In this document: positions 9,457-18,854 of the stretch, in pieces
Layout of the letters: every line of letters begins with the position of its first letter
Position numbering within the stretch: position 1 is the first letter of the stretch
NCBI RefSeq assembly: GCF_018417595.1
Contig: NZ_CP070982.1
Span: 310,001-374,000, forward strand
Direction of reading: 5' to 3'
DNA length: 64,000 nt
DNA from: Pseudomonas entomophila
GTDB taxonomy: Bacteria > Pseudomonadota > Gammaproteobacteria > Pseudomonadales > Pseudomonadaceae
The notes under the pieces: model-generated
The model's input: the letters and a program-made list of their open reading frames with translations, nothing else
Databases searched by the model: none
What the model was told of the DNA's origin: nothing
Position numbers and translations under genes: made by a program

Positions 9457-10804
9457 GAGCGGACTCCTCGGGCAGTACATGGGCAACGCTCAGGCGTTCG
9501 CGGGTGAAGTAGGTGCGGGCGGCGGCCTGGATGTCCTGCGGCGTCACGCGCTTGAGGTCGTCGAGTTCGCTGTCGATCAGTTTCCAGGACAGGCCGACGG
9601 TTTCCAGCTGGCCGATGGTGGTGGCTTGGCTGCTGATGGAGTCGCGGTCGTAGACCAGGCCGGCGATCACCTGGGCGCGCACGCGCTCCAGTTCTTCGGC
9701 GCTGGGTGGGGTGCTCTTGAGTTCGTCGAGCAGTTGCCAGACGCCGTTCTCGACGTCGGCGAGGGTCTTGTGCTTTTGCACATTGGGGGTGGCCGAGATC
9801 AGGAACAGGCTGTCGCCCCGGGTGAAGGCGTTGTAACTGGACGAGGCGCCGGCCACCAGCTCCTGGCCACGCTCCAGGCGCGCCGGCATGCGCGCGCTGT
9901 AGCCGCCATCGAGCAGGGCCGAGATCAGACGCAGGGCGTTGACGCTGCGCGGGTCCTTGGCCGTGGCCAGGGCGGGTACATTGAACCCGTAGATCAGGCT
10001 GGGCAGTTGCGTGCGCACATGCAGGGTCAGCTGGCGCTGGCCCGGCTCGGCCAGCTCCAGCGGCAGCTTGCTCGGCGGCACGGCGCGCTTGGGGATCGGG
10101 CCGAAGTACTTCTGCGCGAGGCTCTTCACTTCGTCAGGGGTGACGTCGCCGACCACCACCAGGGTGGCGTTGTTCGGCGCATACCAGGATTCGTACCAGT
10201 GGCGCAGCTCCTCGACCTTCATGCGTTCGAGGTCGGCCATCCAGCCGATGGTCGGGGTGTGGTAGCCGCTGGCAGGGTAGGCCATGGCGCGGAACAGCTC
10301 GAAGGCTTTCGCGTTGGGCTGGTCGTCGGTGCGCAGGCGGCGCTCCTCCTTGATCACCTCGATCTCGCGGCTGAACTCGTCGGCCGGCAGGCGCAGGCTG
10401 GCCAGGCGGTCGGCCTCCAGCTCGAAGGCCACTGGCAGGCGGTCGCGGGCCAGCTCTTGGTAGTAGGCGGTGTAATCGTCGCTGGTGAAGGCGTTTTCCT
10501 CGGCGCCGATGTCGCGCAGGATGCGCGAGGCTTCGCCGGGGCCAACCTTGGCGCTGCCCTTGAACATCATGTGCTCCAGGGCATGCGAAAGGCCGGTCTG
10601 GCCCGGCGTCTCGTAGCTGGAGCCAACCTTGTACCAGATCTGCGAAACCACCACCGGCGCGCGGTGGTCCTCGCGCACGACGACCTTCAGGCCGTTGTCG
10701 AGGATGAATTCGTGAGTGGGTTGCACATCGGCGGCGAAGGCCACCAGCGGCAGGCACAGCGTGCCGAGCAACAGGCCAGCGGCGCGGCGGGCTAGAGCAT
10801 TCAT
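9449..10804 (-). CDS. M16 zinc protease, active partner
   Basis: A 451-residue insulinase-like peptidase with a signal peptide (MNALARRAAGLLLGTLCLPL, cut after AFA near 24). The zinc motif is inverted HxxEH: HALEH near residue 77, with the third ligand expected about 75 residues on. It is the first gene of a three-gene operon with the inactive M16 partner and rsmD. The frame stays open to 10960, but MNALARRA directly precedes a good signal peptide. It is divergent from ftsY. Periplasmic; substrate unknown. Confidence 0.88.
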   Translation of the reverse strand: MNALARRAAGLLLGTLCLPLVAFAADVQPTHEFILDNGLKVVVREDHRAPVVVSQIWYKVGSSYETPGQTGLSHALEHMMFKGSAKVGPGEASRILRDIGAEENAFTSDDYTAYYQELARDRLPVAFELEADRLASLRLPADEFSREIEVIKEERRLRTDDQPNAKAFELFRAMAYPASGYHTPTIGWMADLERMKVEELRHWYESWYAPNNATLVVVGDVTPDEVKSLAQKYFGPIPKRAVPPSKLPLELAEPGQRQLTLHVRTQLPSLIYGFNVPALATAKDPRSVNALRLISALLDGGYSARMPARLERGQELVAGASSSYNAFTRGDSLFLISATPNVQKHKTLADVENGVWQLLDELKSTPPSAEELERVRAQVIAGLVYDRDSISSQATTIGQLETVGLSWKLIDSELDDLKRVTPQDIQAAARTYFTRERLSVAHVLPEESAHE

Positions 10805-11037
10805 ACGGTGTTCAACCTGTTCGGCGGCCCGCTTGGGTTTAGCGTCGGCGGGCCAGGAGGTGCTAGGATACTGATCCGGTTGCCTGGCGACCATGCCTGT
10901 CGCCGTTCTGGCCCACAGGCCCTTACGACAAAACGTTGCGCATGAACCCGCAGGCTTCACAGTAGTCTGTTCTGCGTGAGTAAGAATTCCCGATGCGCCA
11001 TTGCTGGCCCATCGCTACCCTGAGATAGCCGTCTTCC

Positions 11038-12597
11038 ATGTTTGGTTCCAACGACGACAAAAAAGCGCCGGCCGCGGCTGGCGAGAAAAAAGGCCTGTTC
11101 AGCTGGTTCCGCAAGAAGCCGGAGCAACCTGTCGCCGAACAGCCGCAAGCCCCACAACCGCCGGTCGAGGCACCGCTCGAGCAGCCACCCGTTGAGCAGC
11201 CTGCTCCGGTGGCCGAGGCGCCCCAGCCGGCACCGGTAATCGCGCCGGTCGAGCCTGAGCCTGCCGTCGCCCCTGAGGTGGCGCAACCCGTTCCGGTGGC
11301 CGAGGTGCCCCAACCGGCACCGGTAATCGCGCCGGTCACGCCTGAGCCTGCTGTTCCTCAGGCACCGCAGCCTGTTGAGCAGGTCGAAGCATCCCGGCCC
11401 GAGCCGGTGCACGTTGCATTCGATCCGGCTCCGGTGCCACAGCCCCCTGCGCCAGTGAGCAACCTGGTGTTGCCGGTCGCCGAGGAGCCGGTTGCGTTGG
11501 TGCCTGATCTCGAACCCAAGGCTCCGCCTGCCATCCCTGAGCGCCCGGCCCCCGAGGTGCCTGAGGTGGTGGTTCGCGAACCTGCCCCCGCATTTGTCGT
11601 TCCTGTGGTCGAGCCCGAGCCGGTCGCGCCTGTCGCTTCCACTGCGGTTGCCGCAGAGCCCGCCAAACCAGGCTTCTTCGCCCGCCTCAAGCAGGGCCTG
11701 TCGAAGACCAGCGCCAGCATCGGCGAAGGCATGGCCAGCCTGTTCCTGGGCAAGAAGGTCATCGACGACGACCTGCTCGATGAAATCGAAACCCGCCTGC
11801 TGACCGCCGATGTCGGCGTCGAGGCCACCTCGACCATCGTCCAGAACCTGACGCAGAAGGTCGCCCGCAAGCAGCTGGCCGACGCCGATGCCCTGTACAA
11901 GTCGCTGCAGGAAGAACTGGCCGCCCTGCTGCGCCCGGTCGAGCAGCCGCTGAAGATCGAAGCGCAGACCAAGCCCTACGTGATCCTGGTCGTGGGCGTG
12001 AACGGCGCCGGCAAGACCACCACCATCGGCAAGCTGGCGAAAAAGCTCCAGCTCGAAGGCAAGAAGGTCATGCTCGCCGCCGGCGACACCTTCCGCGCCG
12101 CAGCGGTCGAGCAGTTGCAGGTGTGGGGCGAGCGCAACCAGATCCCGGTGATCGCCCAGCACACCGGCGCCGACTCGGCCTCGGTCATCTTCGACGCCGT
12201 GCAGGCCGCCAAGGCCCGTGGCGTCGATGTGCTGATCGCCGATACCGCGGGTCGCCTGCACACCAAGGACAACCTGATGGAAGAGCTGAAGAAGGTCCGT
12301 CGGGTGATCGGCAAGCTCGACGCCGACGCGCCCCACGAGGTGCTGCTGGTGCTCGACGCCGGCACCGGCCAGAACGCCATCAGCCAGGCCAAGTACTTCA
12401 ACCAGAGCGTCGAACTGACTGGCCTGGCCCTGACCAAGCTCGACGGCACCGCCAAGGGCGGCGTCATCTTCGCCCTGGCCAAGCAGTTCAACATTCCGAT
12501 CCGCTTCATCGGTGTGGGCGAGGGTATCGATGACCTGCGCACCTTCGAGGCCGAACCTTTCGTCAAGGCGCTGTTCGCCGAGCGGGAACCGACATGA
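11038..12597 (+). CDS. ftsY: Signal recognition particle receptor FtsY
   Basis: A 519-residue SRP GTPase. Residues 1-210 form a proline/alanine/glutamate-rich A-domain that includes a 29-residue unit repeated in tandem. Residues 215-300 are the N helical bundle. The G domain begins with [13 protein letters not shown] near 319 and continues with [22 protein letters not shown] and [10 protein letters not shown]. It docks ribosome-SRP complexes to SecYEG at the inner membrane. It overlaps ftsE by 4 nt (ATGA). It is longer than E. coli FtsY only in the A-domain. Confidence 0.97.
   Translation: MFGSNDDKKAPAAAGEKKGLFSWFRKKPEQPVAEQPQAPQPPVEAPLEQPPVEQPAPVAEAPQPAPVIAPVEPEPAVAPEVAQPVPVAEVPQPAPVIAPVTPEPAVPQAPQPVEQVEASRPEPVHVAFDPAPVPQPPAPVSNLVLPVAEEPVALVPDLEPKAPPAIPERPAPEVPEVVVREPAPAFVVPVVEPEPVAPVASTAVAAEPAKPGFFARLKQGLSKTSASIGEGMASLFLGKKVIDDDLLDEIETRLLTADVGVEATSTIVQNLTQKVARKQLADADALYKSLQEELAALLRPVEQPLKIEAQTKPYVILVVGVNGAGKTTTIGKLAKKLQLEGKKVMLAAGDTFRAAAVEQLQVWGERNQIPVIAQHTGADSASVIFDAVQAAKARGVDVLIADTAGRLHTKDNLMEELKKVRRVIGKLDADAPHEVLLVLDAGTGQNAISQAKYFNQSVELTGLALTKLDGTAKGGVIFALAKQFNIPIRFIGVGEGIDDLRTFEAEPFVKALFAEREPT
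11206..11379 (+). repeat. Two tandem 87-bp copies inside ftsY
   Basis: The unit starting CCGGTGGCCGAGGYGCCCCA occurs at 11206 and 11293, giving two in-frame copies of 29 residues built around QPAPVIAPV and PEPAV. The copies differ at a number of bases, mostly in their last third. They lie in the flexible acidic A-domain, where copy number can vary without loss of function. Confidence 0.8.
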
Positions 12598-13265
12598 TCC
12601 GATTCGAACAGGTTGCCAAGCGCTACCCCAACGGCCACGTCGGCCTGCACGAGCTGAGCTTCCGGGCGCGCCGTGGCGAGTTCCTGTTCGTCACCGGCCA
12701 CTCCGGCGCCGGCAAGAGCACCCTGCTGCGCCTGCTGCTGGCGATGGAGCGCCCGACCAGCGGCAAGTTGCTGCTGGCCGGGCAGGACCTGGGTCAGATC
12801 AGCAACGCGCAGATCCCGTTCCTGCGCCGGCAGATCGGCGTGGTGTTCCAGAACCACCAGTTGCTGTTCGACCGCACCGTGTTCAACAACATCGCCCTGC
12901 CGCTGCAGATCCTCGGGCTGTCCAAGGCCGAGATCGCCAAGCGCGTGGACTCGGCGCTGGAGCGCGTGTCGCTGAGTGACAAGGGCGAGCTGTTCCCGGC
13001 CGACCTGTCCACCGGCCAGCAACAGCGGGTCGGCATCGCCCGCGCCATCGTTCACCAGCCGGCCTTGCTGCTGGCGGACGAGCCCACCGGTAACCTCGAC
13101 CCGCGCCTGGCCGCCGAGATCATGGGCGTGTTCGAGGATATCAACCGCCTCGGCACCACGGTATTGATCGCCAGCCACGACCTGGCGCTGATCGCGCGCA
13201 TGCGCCACCGCATGCTGACGCTGCAACGCGGCCGCTTGATCGGCGATGGGGAGGCCGGGCAATGA
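12594..13265 (+). CDS. ftsE: Cell-division ABC transporter ATPase FtsE
   Basis: A 223-residue ABC ATPase with Walker A GHSGAGKST at 39-47, a Q-loop at VFQNHQ, signature STGQQQ (a variant of LSGGQ), and Walker B LLADEPTGNLD. With FtsX it controls peptidoglycan hydrolase activation at the septum. ATGA overlaps join it to ftsY upstream and ftsX downstream. Confidence 0.97.
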   Translation: MIRFEQVAKRYPNGHVGLHELSFRARRGEFLFVTGHSGAGKSTLLRLLLAMERPTSGKLLLAGQDLGQISNAQIPFLRRQIGVVFQNHQLLFDRTVFNNIALPLQILGLSKAEIAKRVDSALERVSLSDKGELFPADLSTGQQQRVGIARAIVHQPALLLADEPTGNLDPRLAAEIMGVFEDINRLGTTVLIASHDLALIARMRHRMLTLQRGRLIGDGEAGQ

Positions 13266-14290
13266 GCAGCACACGTACACCAAAGGTTTCCGAGCGCGTC
13301 GCGCCCAAGGCCGCCGACCCGCAACCGGCGAAGAAAAAGCGCGGCGATCACGACGACGATGGCCCGGACTTCCGCACCCTGCTGCACGCCTGGCTGGAAA
13401 GCCACCGCGCCAGCCTGGCCGACAGCCTGCGGCGCCTGGGCAAGCAGCCGATCGGCAGCTTCTTCACCTGCCTGGTGATGGCGGTGGCGCTGAGCATGCC
13501 CATGGGCCTCTCGCTGCTGCTCAAGAACGTCGAGAAGCTTGGCGGTTCATGGCAGCGTGCGGCGCAGATTTCGCTCTACCTCAAGCTTGACGCCAGCAGC
13601 CGCGACGGTGAGGCGCTGCGCGACGAGATCAAAGGCATGCCAGGTGTCGCCGAGGCCCAGTACGTCAGCCGCGAACAGGCACTGGAAGAGTTCCAGCAGC
13701 AGTCGGGGCTGGGCGAAGCGCTGCGCGAGCTGCCGGACAACCCGCTGCCCGGGGTGGTGGTGGTGACCCCGACCGAAGTCGACAAGCCCGCCCTGGAAGC
13801 CCTTCGCCAGCGCTTGTCCGAGCTGCCTCGCGTGGAAGCGGCACAGCTGGATCTGGTGTGGGTGGAGCGCCTGGCGGCCATCCTCAAGCTGGGCGACCGC
13901 TTTGTATTCGGCTTGGCGGTGATGCTGATTTCTGCCTTGCTGTTAGTAATCGGTAACACAATTCGTCTACATATTGAAAACCGTCGGGTGGAGATCGAAG
14001 TGATCAAGCTCGTCGGTGGCACCGACAGCTACGTGCGCCGGCCTTTCCTCTACATGGGCGCCCTGTATGGCCTGGGCGCGGGCGTGCTGGCCTGGGGCAT
14101 CCTGGCGTTCGGCCTGAACTGGCTCAACGACGCGGTGGTCGGGCTTTCCGGCCTGTACGGCAGTGATTTCGCCTTGGGTGGCGTGCCGGCCTCGGATGGT
14201 CTTTCACTCTTGATCGGGGCGGTGCTGTTGGGGTATATCGGTGCATGGATCGCCGTCGCTCGTCACTTGAACGAGCTGGCACCGCGATAA
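13262..14290 (+). CDS. ftsX: Cell-division protein FtsX
   Basis: A 342-residue membrane protein with a charged cytoplasmic N-terminus (about 1-65), a first membrane helix near 70-90, a periplasmic domain, and three C-terminal helices. The last three start near residues 215, 260 and 310. It is the partner of FtsE and passes the signal to a periplasmic hydrolase activator. The overlap with ftsE is 4 nt (ATGA). Confidence 0.96.
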   Translation: MSSTRTPKVSERVAPKAADPQPAKKKRGDHDDDGPDFRTLLHAWLESHRASLADSLRRLGKQPIGSFFTCLVMAVALSMPMGLSLLLKNVEKLGGSWQRAAQISLYLKLDASSRDGEALRDEIKGMPGVAEAQYVSREQALEEFQQQSGLGEALRELPDNPLPGVVVVTPTEVDKPALEALRQRLSELPRVEAAQLDLVWVERLAAILKLGDRFVFGLAVMLISALLLVIGNTIRLHIENRRVEIEVIKLVGGTDSYVRRPFLYMGALYGLGAGVLAWGILAFGLNWLNDAVVGLSGLYGSDFALGGVPASDGLSLLIGAVLLGYIGAWIAVARHLNELAPR

Positions 14291-14307
14291 ATGTTTCATG
14301 GCCAGTA

Positions 14308-14354
14308 TTGACAAATTTTTCATTCTGGAACTTGTACAACGGTTCCTTGTCTAT
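14308..14354 (+). promoter_or_regulatory. rpoH promoter region, sigma-E (AlgU)-like
   Basis: GGAACTT at 14327-14333 and TCTAT at 14350-14354, separated by 16 nt, fit the sigma-E consensus GAACTT-N16/17-TCTRA. TTGACA at 14308-14313 may mark an overlapping housekeeping promoter, though no good -10 follows it. A sigma-E promoter on rpoH is known in P. aeruginosa and reported for P. putida. This places rpoH under envelope-stress control, independent of ftsYEX. Confidence 0.65.
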
Positions 14355-14401
14355 GCTGGCAGTGCCCACAAGGCACGAGTCTGTAAGCCGGAGGTACTTG
14401 A

Positions 14402-15256
14402 ATGACCACATCGTTGCAACCTGCCTATGCCCTGGTTCCCGGTGCAAACCTGGAAGCCTACGTGCACACGGTGAACAGCATTCCCTTGCTGACACCGGAG
14501 CAGGAGCGTGATCTGGGCGAGCGTCTCTACTATGAGCAGGATCTCGAGGCCGCTCGTCAAATGGTGATGGCCCACCTGCGTTTCGTTGTACACATCGCAC
14601 GTAGCTATGCTGGCTACGGGTTGGCCCAGGCCGACCTGATCCAGGAAGGCAACGTCGGCCTGATGAAGGCGGTAAAGCGCTTCAACCCGGAAATGGGCGT
14701 GCGCCTGGTATCCTTTGCGGTGCACTGGATCAAGGCCGAGATCCACGAGTTCATCCTGCGCAACTGGCGCATCGTCAAGGTGGCGACCACCAAGGCCCAG
14801 CGCAAGCTGTTCTTCAACCTGCGCAGCCAGAAGAAACGCCTGGCCTGGTTGAACAACGACGAAGTGCATCGCGTGGCCGAAAGCCTCGGCGTCGAGCCCC
14901 GTGAAGTGCGTGAGATGGAAAGCCGCCTGAGCGGCCAGGACATGGCCTTCGACCCGGCGGCAGAAGCCGATGACGACAGCGCCTTCCAGTCGCCTGCGCA
15001 TTACCTGGAAGACCACCGTTACGACCCGGCCCTGCAGCTCGAGGACGCCGACTGGAGCGACAACTCCAGCAGCAACCTGCACGAAGCCCTGCAAGGCCTG
15101 GACGACCGCAGCCGCGACATCCTCTACCAGCGCTGGTTGGCCGAGGAAAAAGCCACGCTGCATGAGTTGGCGGAGAAATACAGCGTTTCGGCCGAGCGGA
15201 TTCGTCAGCTCGAGAAGAACGCGATGAACAAGGTCAAGGCGCTGATTACCATCTGA
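14402..15256 (+). CDS. rpoH: Heat-shock sigma factor RpoH (sigma-32)
   Basis: A 284-residue sigma-70-family protein. Region 2 ([18 protein letters not shown] to [15 protein letters not shown]) binds core and the -10 element. The RpoH box [15 protein letters not shown] is at about 133-147. Region 4 ends with a helix-turn-helix ([20 protein letters not shown]). It directs heat-shock gene transcription. GGAGG lies 8 nt before the ATG. The 111-nt leader could fold over this site as in other rpoH thermosensors; I did not fold it. A strong terminator follows. Confidence 0.98.
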   Translation: MTTSLQPAYALVPGANLEAYVHTVNSIPLLTPEQERDLGERLYYEQDLEAARQMVMAHLRFVVHIARSYAGYGLAQADLIQEGNVGLMKAVKRFNPEMGVRLVSFAVHWIKAEIHEFILRNWRIVKVATTKAQRKLFFNLRSQKKRLAWLNNDEVHRVAESLGVEPREVREMESRLSGQDMAFDPAAEADDDSAFQSPAHYLEDHRYDPALQLEDADWSDNSSSNLHEALQGLDDRSRDILYQRWLAEEKATLHELAEKYSVSAERIRQLEKNAMNKVKALITI

Positions 15257-15275
15257 TCGGCGCTTGGCTGGATCG

Positions 15276-15312
15276 AAAAGGCCGCTTCCCTTCGGGGTAA
15301 GCGGCCTTTTTC
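15276..15312 (+). terminator. Intrinsic terminator of rpoH
   Basis: AAAGGCCGCTT pairs with AAGCGGCCTTT around the stable loop region CCCTTCGGGG and is followed by a T run. It may also serve mtgA from the other side, since the A run precedes the stem on that strand. Confidence 0.92.
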
Positions 15313-15340
15313 ATTTGTGTTGCCTGTACCGGCCAAAAAC

Positions 15341-16051
15341 TCAAAGCTTGCGCGAAGCATCCAGCTGCATCAGGTAGCTCGGCCCACCCAACTGGCTCAT
15401 CTGCCGACGAATCCACCCCGCCCGGCTGGCCACGTAGGCGCTCGGCTTGCTGGCACTCCACTTGATCGGGCTCGGCAACACCGCGGCGAGCTGCGCGGCT
15501 TGTTGTCGCGTCAGGCGGCTGGCATCGACCCCAAAGTGATAGCGCGCCGCGGCTTGGGCGCCAAACACGCCCTTGCCCCACTCGGCGCTGTTCAGATACA
15601 CCTCGAGAATTCGCTCTTTCGACCAGAACAGCTCGATCAGCGCGGTGAACCAGGCTTCCAGCCCTTTACGCAGCCAGCTGCGCCCGGACCACAGAAACAT
15701 ATTCTTGGCCACTTGCTGGGTCAGTGTGCTGGCACCACGGACCTTGCCGCCACGCTCGTTGTAGGCCAGGGCTGCCTGGATCGCCGGAATGTCGAAGCCC
15801 CAGTGGTTGGCGAACTTCTGGTCCTCACCGGCGATCACCGCCACCTTCAACTCATCGGAGATGTCCTCCCATGGTGTCCAGTCACGCTGCAGGTCGATCG
15901 GCTCGCCGTTGATCCATGATTGCACCTTGCGCTCGACCATCAGCGCCGTGCCGGGCGGCGGCACCCAGCGCAGTACCAGGACCACGGCAATGCTGCCAGC
16001 AGCGAACCAGAGCAGGGCGCGGGAAAGTCGGCGGAGGAAGGATGACAGCAT
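15341..16051 (-). CDS. mtgA: Monofunctional peptidoglycan transglycosylase
   Basis: A 236-residue GT51 enzyme with one N-terminal membrane helix (about 12-32). Key motifs are AGEDQKFANHWGFD (catalytic glutamate), GASTLTQQVAKN, and KERILEVYLNSAEWGKGVFG. It polymerises lipid II in the periplasm and has no transpeptidase domain. The longer open frame to 16117 is rejected: MLSSFLRRLSRALLW fits the family N-terminus. It is divergent from the DUF423 gene. Confidence 0.95.
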   Translation of the reverse strand: MLSSFLRRLSRALLWFAAGSIAVVLVLRWVPPPGTALMVERKVQSWINGEPIDLQRDWTPWEDISDELKVAVIAGEDQKFANHWGFDIPAIQAALAYNERGGKVRGASTLTQQVAKNMFLWSGRSWLRKGLEAWFTALIELFWSKERILEVYLNSAEWGKGVFGAQAAARYHFGVDASRLTRQQAAQLAAVLPSPIKWSASKPSAYVASRAGWIRRQMSQLGGPSYLMQLDASRKL

Positions 16052-16115
16052 GGTGATGGCTTGGCCGGACCGTTGGAACGGGCCATTATACAGGCCCCTT
16101 TCGAGGAGTCGTCCC

Positions 16116-16487
16116 ATGCTTCGCAGCTTCCTGATGCTTGCTGCTTTCTTCGGTTTTACCGGTGTCGCCCTCGGCGCCTTCGCCGCCCATGGCCTGAAGA
16201 ACCGCCTCAGCGCCGACTACCTGGCGATCTTCCATACTGGCGTCACCTACCAGCTGGTGCATGCCCTGGCGATCCTCGGCGTGGCGGTGTTGTCGGTGCA
16301 CTTGCCGGGGCGCCTGGTCGGCTGGGCCGGTGGTCTGTTCGCGCTGGGTATCCTGCTGTTCTCCGGTAGCCTCTATGTGCTGACCCTGAGCGGCCTGGGC
16401 AAGCTCGGCATGATCACCCCGCTGGGTGGCCTGTGCTTCCTCGCCGGCTGGCTGTGCCTGGGGCTGGCCGCCTGGCGCCTGGGCTGA
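16116..16487 (+). CDS. DUF423 inner-membrane protein
   Basis: A 123-residue protein with four predicted membrane helices and the DUF423 hallmark GALGAFAAHGL-like segment (GVALGAFAAHGLKNRL at 16-31). YQLVHALAIL follows in helix 2. Related to E. coli YgdD; function unknown. GAGGAG 8 nt upstream fixes the ATG at 16116. It stands between divergent mtgA and thiS. Confidence 0.9.
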   Translation: MLRSFLMLAAFFGFTGVALGAFAAHGLKNRLSADYLAIFHTGVTYQLVHALAILGVAVLSVHLPGRLVGWAGGLFALGILLFSGSLYVLTLSGLGKLGMITPLGGLCFLAGWLCLGLAAWRLG

Positions 16488-16589
16488 CCGAACGGTCCAC
16501 AATCGCGACTAATGGCGTGTGCCGCCCTTGGGTTGCAAGGCGGATCGGGGCTAGAATGCGGGCCCCAAAGAACAATGGTGGCCGTGCGC

Positions 16590-16790
16590 ATGCGCATTCA
16601 ACTGAACGGTGAACCTTACGACCTGCCCGAGGGCGAGAGCGTCGCGGCGCTGCTGGGCCGGCTGGAACTGGCCGGCCGCCGGGTGGCGGTGGAACTGAAC
16701 CTGGACATCGTGCCGCGCAGCCAGCACGAGAGCACGCTGCTCGCTGATGGCGACCAGGTCGAAGTGGTCCATGCCATTGGCGGTGGTTGA
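16590..16790 (+). CDS. thiS: Sulfur carrier protein ThiS
   Basis: A 66-residue ubiquitin-fold protein ending in the required Gly-Gly tail (VVHAIGGG). It carries the thiocarboxylate sulfur for the thiazole ring of thiamine and hands it to ThiG, the next gene. [17 protein letters not shown] is the conserved start; an in-frame ATG at 16575 would add five residues. No TPP riboswitch is seen upstream. Confidence 0.95.
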   Translation: MRIQLNGEPYDLPEGESVAALLGRLELAGRRVAVELNLDIVPRSQHESTLLADGDQVEVVHAIGGG

Positions 16791-16843
16791 GCTACGCCCG
16801 GCGATTCACCCGAAAGCCCCGTAACCTTCCCAGAGGAACATCG

Positions 16844-17656
16844 ATGAGCAACGTTCGTAGCGACAAGCCTTTCGTCCTGGCCGGGCGCACTTTTCAGTCG
16901 CGCCTGCTGGTCGGCACCGGTAAATACCGTGATATGGAAGAGACCCGCCTGGCCACCGAGGCCTCGGGTGCCGAGATCGTCACCGTAGCCGTGCGCCGCA
17001 CCAACCTCGGCCAGAATGCGGGCGAGCCGAACCTGCTCGACGTGTTGTCGCCCGACAAGTACACCATCCTGCCGAACACAGCAGGCTGTTTCGACGCAGT
17101 CGAAGCGGTACGTACTTGCCGCCTGGCCCGTGAACTGCTCGATGGCCACAAGTCCCACGAGAACCGTACGCTGGTGAAGCTGGAAGTGCTGGCCGACCAG
17201 AAAACCCTGTTCCCCAATGTGATCGAAACCCTCAAGGCCGCCGAAGTGCTGGTAAAGGACGGTTTCGACGTGATGGTCTACACCAGCGATGACCCGATCA
17301 TCGCCCGCCAGCTGGCCGAAGCCGGCTGCATCGCCGTCATGCCGCTGGCCGGCCTGATCGGCACCGGCCTGGGAATCTGCAACCCCTACAACCTGCAGAT
17401 CATCCTGGAAGAGTCCAAGGTGCCAGTGCTGGTCGATGCCGGCGTGGGTACCGCCTCCGATGCCACCATCGCCATGGAGATGGGCTGCGAGGCCGTGCTG
17501 ATGAACTCGGCCATCGCCCACGCGCAACAACCGGTGCTGATGGCTGAAGCCATGAAGCACGCGATCCTTGCCGGCCGCATGGCGTACCTCGCCGGGCGCA
17601 TGCCGAAGAAACTCTATGCCAGCGCGTCCTCGCCGCTGGAAGGTCTGATCAAGTAA
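16844..17656 (+). CDS. thiG: Thiazole synthase
   Basis: A 270-residue TIM-barrel enzyme that makes thiazole phosphate from deoxyxylulose phosphate, dehydroglycine and ThiS thiocarboxylate. [30 protein letters not shown] and MNSAIAHAQ are family motifs. AGAGGA lies 6 nt before the ATG at 16844; the open frame extends to 16787 without conservation. It follows thiS by 53 nt and precedes trmB by 9 nt. Confidence 0.97.
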   Translation: MSNVRSDKPFVLAGRTFQSRLLVGTGKYRDMEETRLATEASGAEIVTVAVRRTNLGQNAGEPNLLDVLSPDKYTILPNTAGCFDAVEAVRTCRLARELLDGHKSHENRTLVKLEVLADQKTLFPNVIETLKAAEVLVKDGFDVMVYTSDDPIIARQLAEAGCIAVMPLAGLIGTGLGICNPYNLQIILEESKVPVLVDAGVGTASDATIAMEMGCEAVLMNSAIAHAQQPVLMAEAMKHAILAGRMAYLAGRMPKKLYASASSPLEGLIK

Positions 17657-17665
17657 GAGCCCCCG

Positions 17666-18388
17666 ATGACTGAATCGCAAGAAACGCCGATCACCGAAGA
17701 CGGCGAAGCCCGCCCGCACCGCCGCATCAAGAGTTTCGTGATGCGCGCCGGGCGCATGACCGAAGGCCAGCAACGTGGTCTGGAGCAGGGCGGCCCACTG
17801 TTCATCCTGCCGCTGGCCGACAGCCCGGTGGACTACGACCAGGTGTTCGGCCGTTCGGCGCCGCGTACCCTGGAGATCGGCTTCGGCATGGGCCACTCGT
17901 TGCTGGAGATGGCTGCCGCCTCGCCGGAGCTGGACTTCATCGGTGTAGAAGTGCACCGTCCGGGTGTGGGCGCGCTGCTCAACGGCGTGCTCACTCAGGG
18001 CCTGAAGAACCTGCGGGTCTACGACTGCGACGCCATCGAAGTGCTCAACCGCTGCGTGGCCGACAACAGCCTCGACCGGCTGATGCTGTTCTTCCCGGAT
18101 CCGTGGCACAAGGCGCGTCATCACAAGCGCCGTATCGTCCAGCCGGAGTTCGCCGAGCTGGTGCGCCGCAAGCTGAAGGTGGGCGGCGTGTTCCATATGG
18201 CCACCGACTGGGAGCCCTATGCCGAGCACATGCTGGATGTGATGAAGGTGGCACCGGGTTATCGCAACCAGGCGGCCGATGGCGCTTATGTGCCGCGCCC
18301 GGAAGAGCGTCCGATCACCAAGTTCGAGCGCCGTGGCGAGCGCCTTGGGCATGGGGTGTGGGACTTGAAGTTCGAGAAGGTGGACTGA
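17666..18388 (+). CDS. trmB: tRNA (guanine-N7)-methyltransferase
   Basis: A 240-residue SAM-dependent enzyme that methylates G46 of tRNA. SAM motif [15 protein letters not shown] at about 70-84, then [14 protein letters not shown] and the catalytic [15 protein letters not shown]. The short N-terminal tail (1-30) is variable. It shares a transcript with thiSG and is followed by a strong terminator. Confidence 0.97.
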   Translation: MTESQETPITEDGEARPHRRIKSFVMRAGRMTEGQQRGLEQGGPLFILPLADSPVDYDQVFGRSAPRTLEIGFGMGHSLLEMAAASPELDFIGVEVHRPGVGALLNGVLTQGLKNLRVYDCDAIEVLNRCVADNSLDRLMLFFPDPWHKARHHKRRIVQPEFAELVRRKLKVGGVFHMATDWEPYAEHMLDVMKVAPGYRNQAADGAYVPRPEERPITKFERRGERLGHGVWDLKFEKVD

Positions 18389-18438
18389 GCGGGATTCGTT
18401 CGGCATCTCCTGTTAAGGCCTGCAATTTTGCAGGCGCA

Positions 18439-18470
18439 AAAAAACCGCCTTGATAAAGGCGGTTTTTTTA
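18439..18470 (+). terminator. Intrinsic terminator of thiSG-trmB
   Basis: AAAACCGCCTT pairs with AAGGCGGTTTT across a short GATA loop and is followed by a T run. It lies about 50 nt past the trmB stop. Confidence 0.92.
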
Positions 18471-18513
18471 TGCGGGCTTTGGGTTACGAGTCCTGAGCCA
18501 GCCTACTTCAGTG

Positions 18514-18531
18514 TCACTGGAGAGACTTCAC
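18514..18531 (+). repeat. 18-bp direct repeat, copy 1
   Basis: TCACTGGAGAGACTTCAC; an identical copy starts exactly 250 bp downstream at 18764. Confidence 0.9.
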
Positions 18532-18763
18532 AAAGGTGATACTAGGGCTGCCTTGAAACTACGTCAATGATGGAAATATCCAGCATTAACTGTGAACGTG
18601 TCAGTAACAGCATTGAATTTTTGACTGGCGTAAAGTGGCACCGCTCTCATGTGGAATAATCCAGTGGCGGGCCGGGAAACCAATTCATTCACGCTCTCGG
18701 CCCCTTCGACGCGGCCCACGAACCGCGCCGGTAGTTTCTCGAAGGGCCATTCACCTGGCCACT

Positions 18764-18781
18764 TCACTGGAGAGACTTCAC
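18764..18781 (+). repeat. 18-bp direct repeat, copy 2
   Basis: Identical to the copy at 18514. The pair could be the footprint of an insertion, or two copies of a regulatory site; the sequence alone does not decide. Confidence 0.9.
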
Positions 18782-18854
18782 GTGATCTCCGAAGGCATCG
18801 AAGTGCCGGTCAGATGCTGGAAGATTGGCTCAGCCAACACGGAGGCCAAGGCAT

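Noticed and set aside
18564..18767. A 67-codon minus-strand frame in the gap after trmB
   Set aside because: No good start or ribosome site and no family; it overlaps the repeat copy. It may be part of a dispersed sequence, which would need a genome search.
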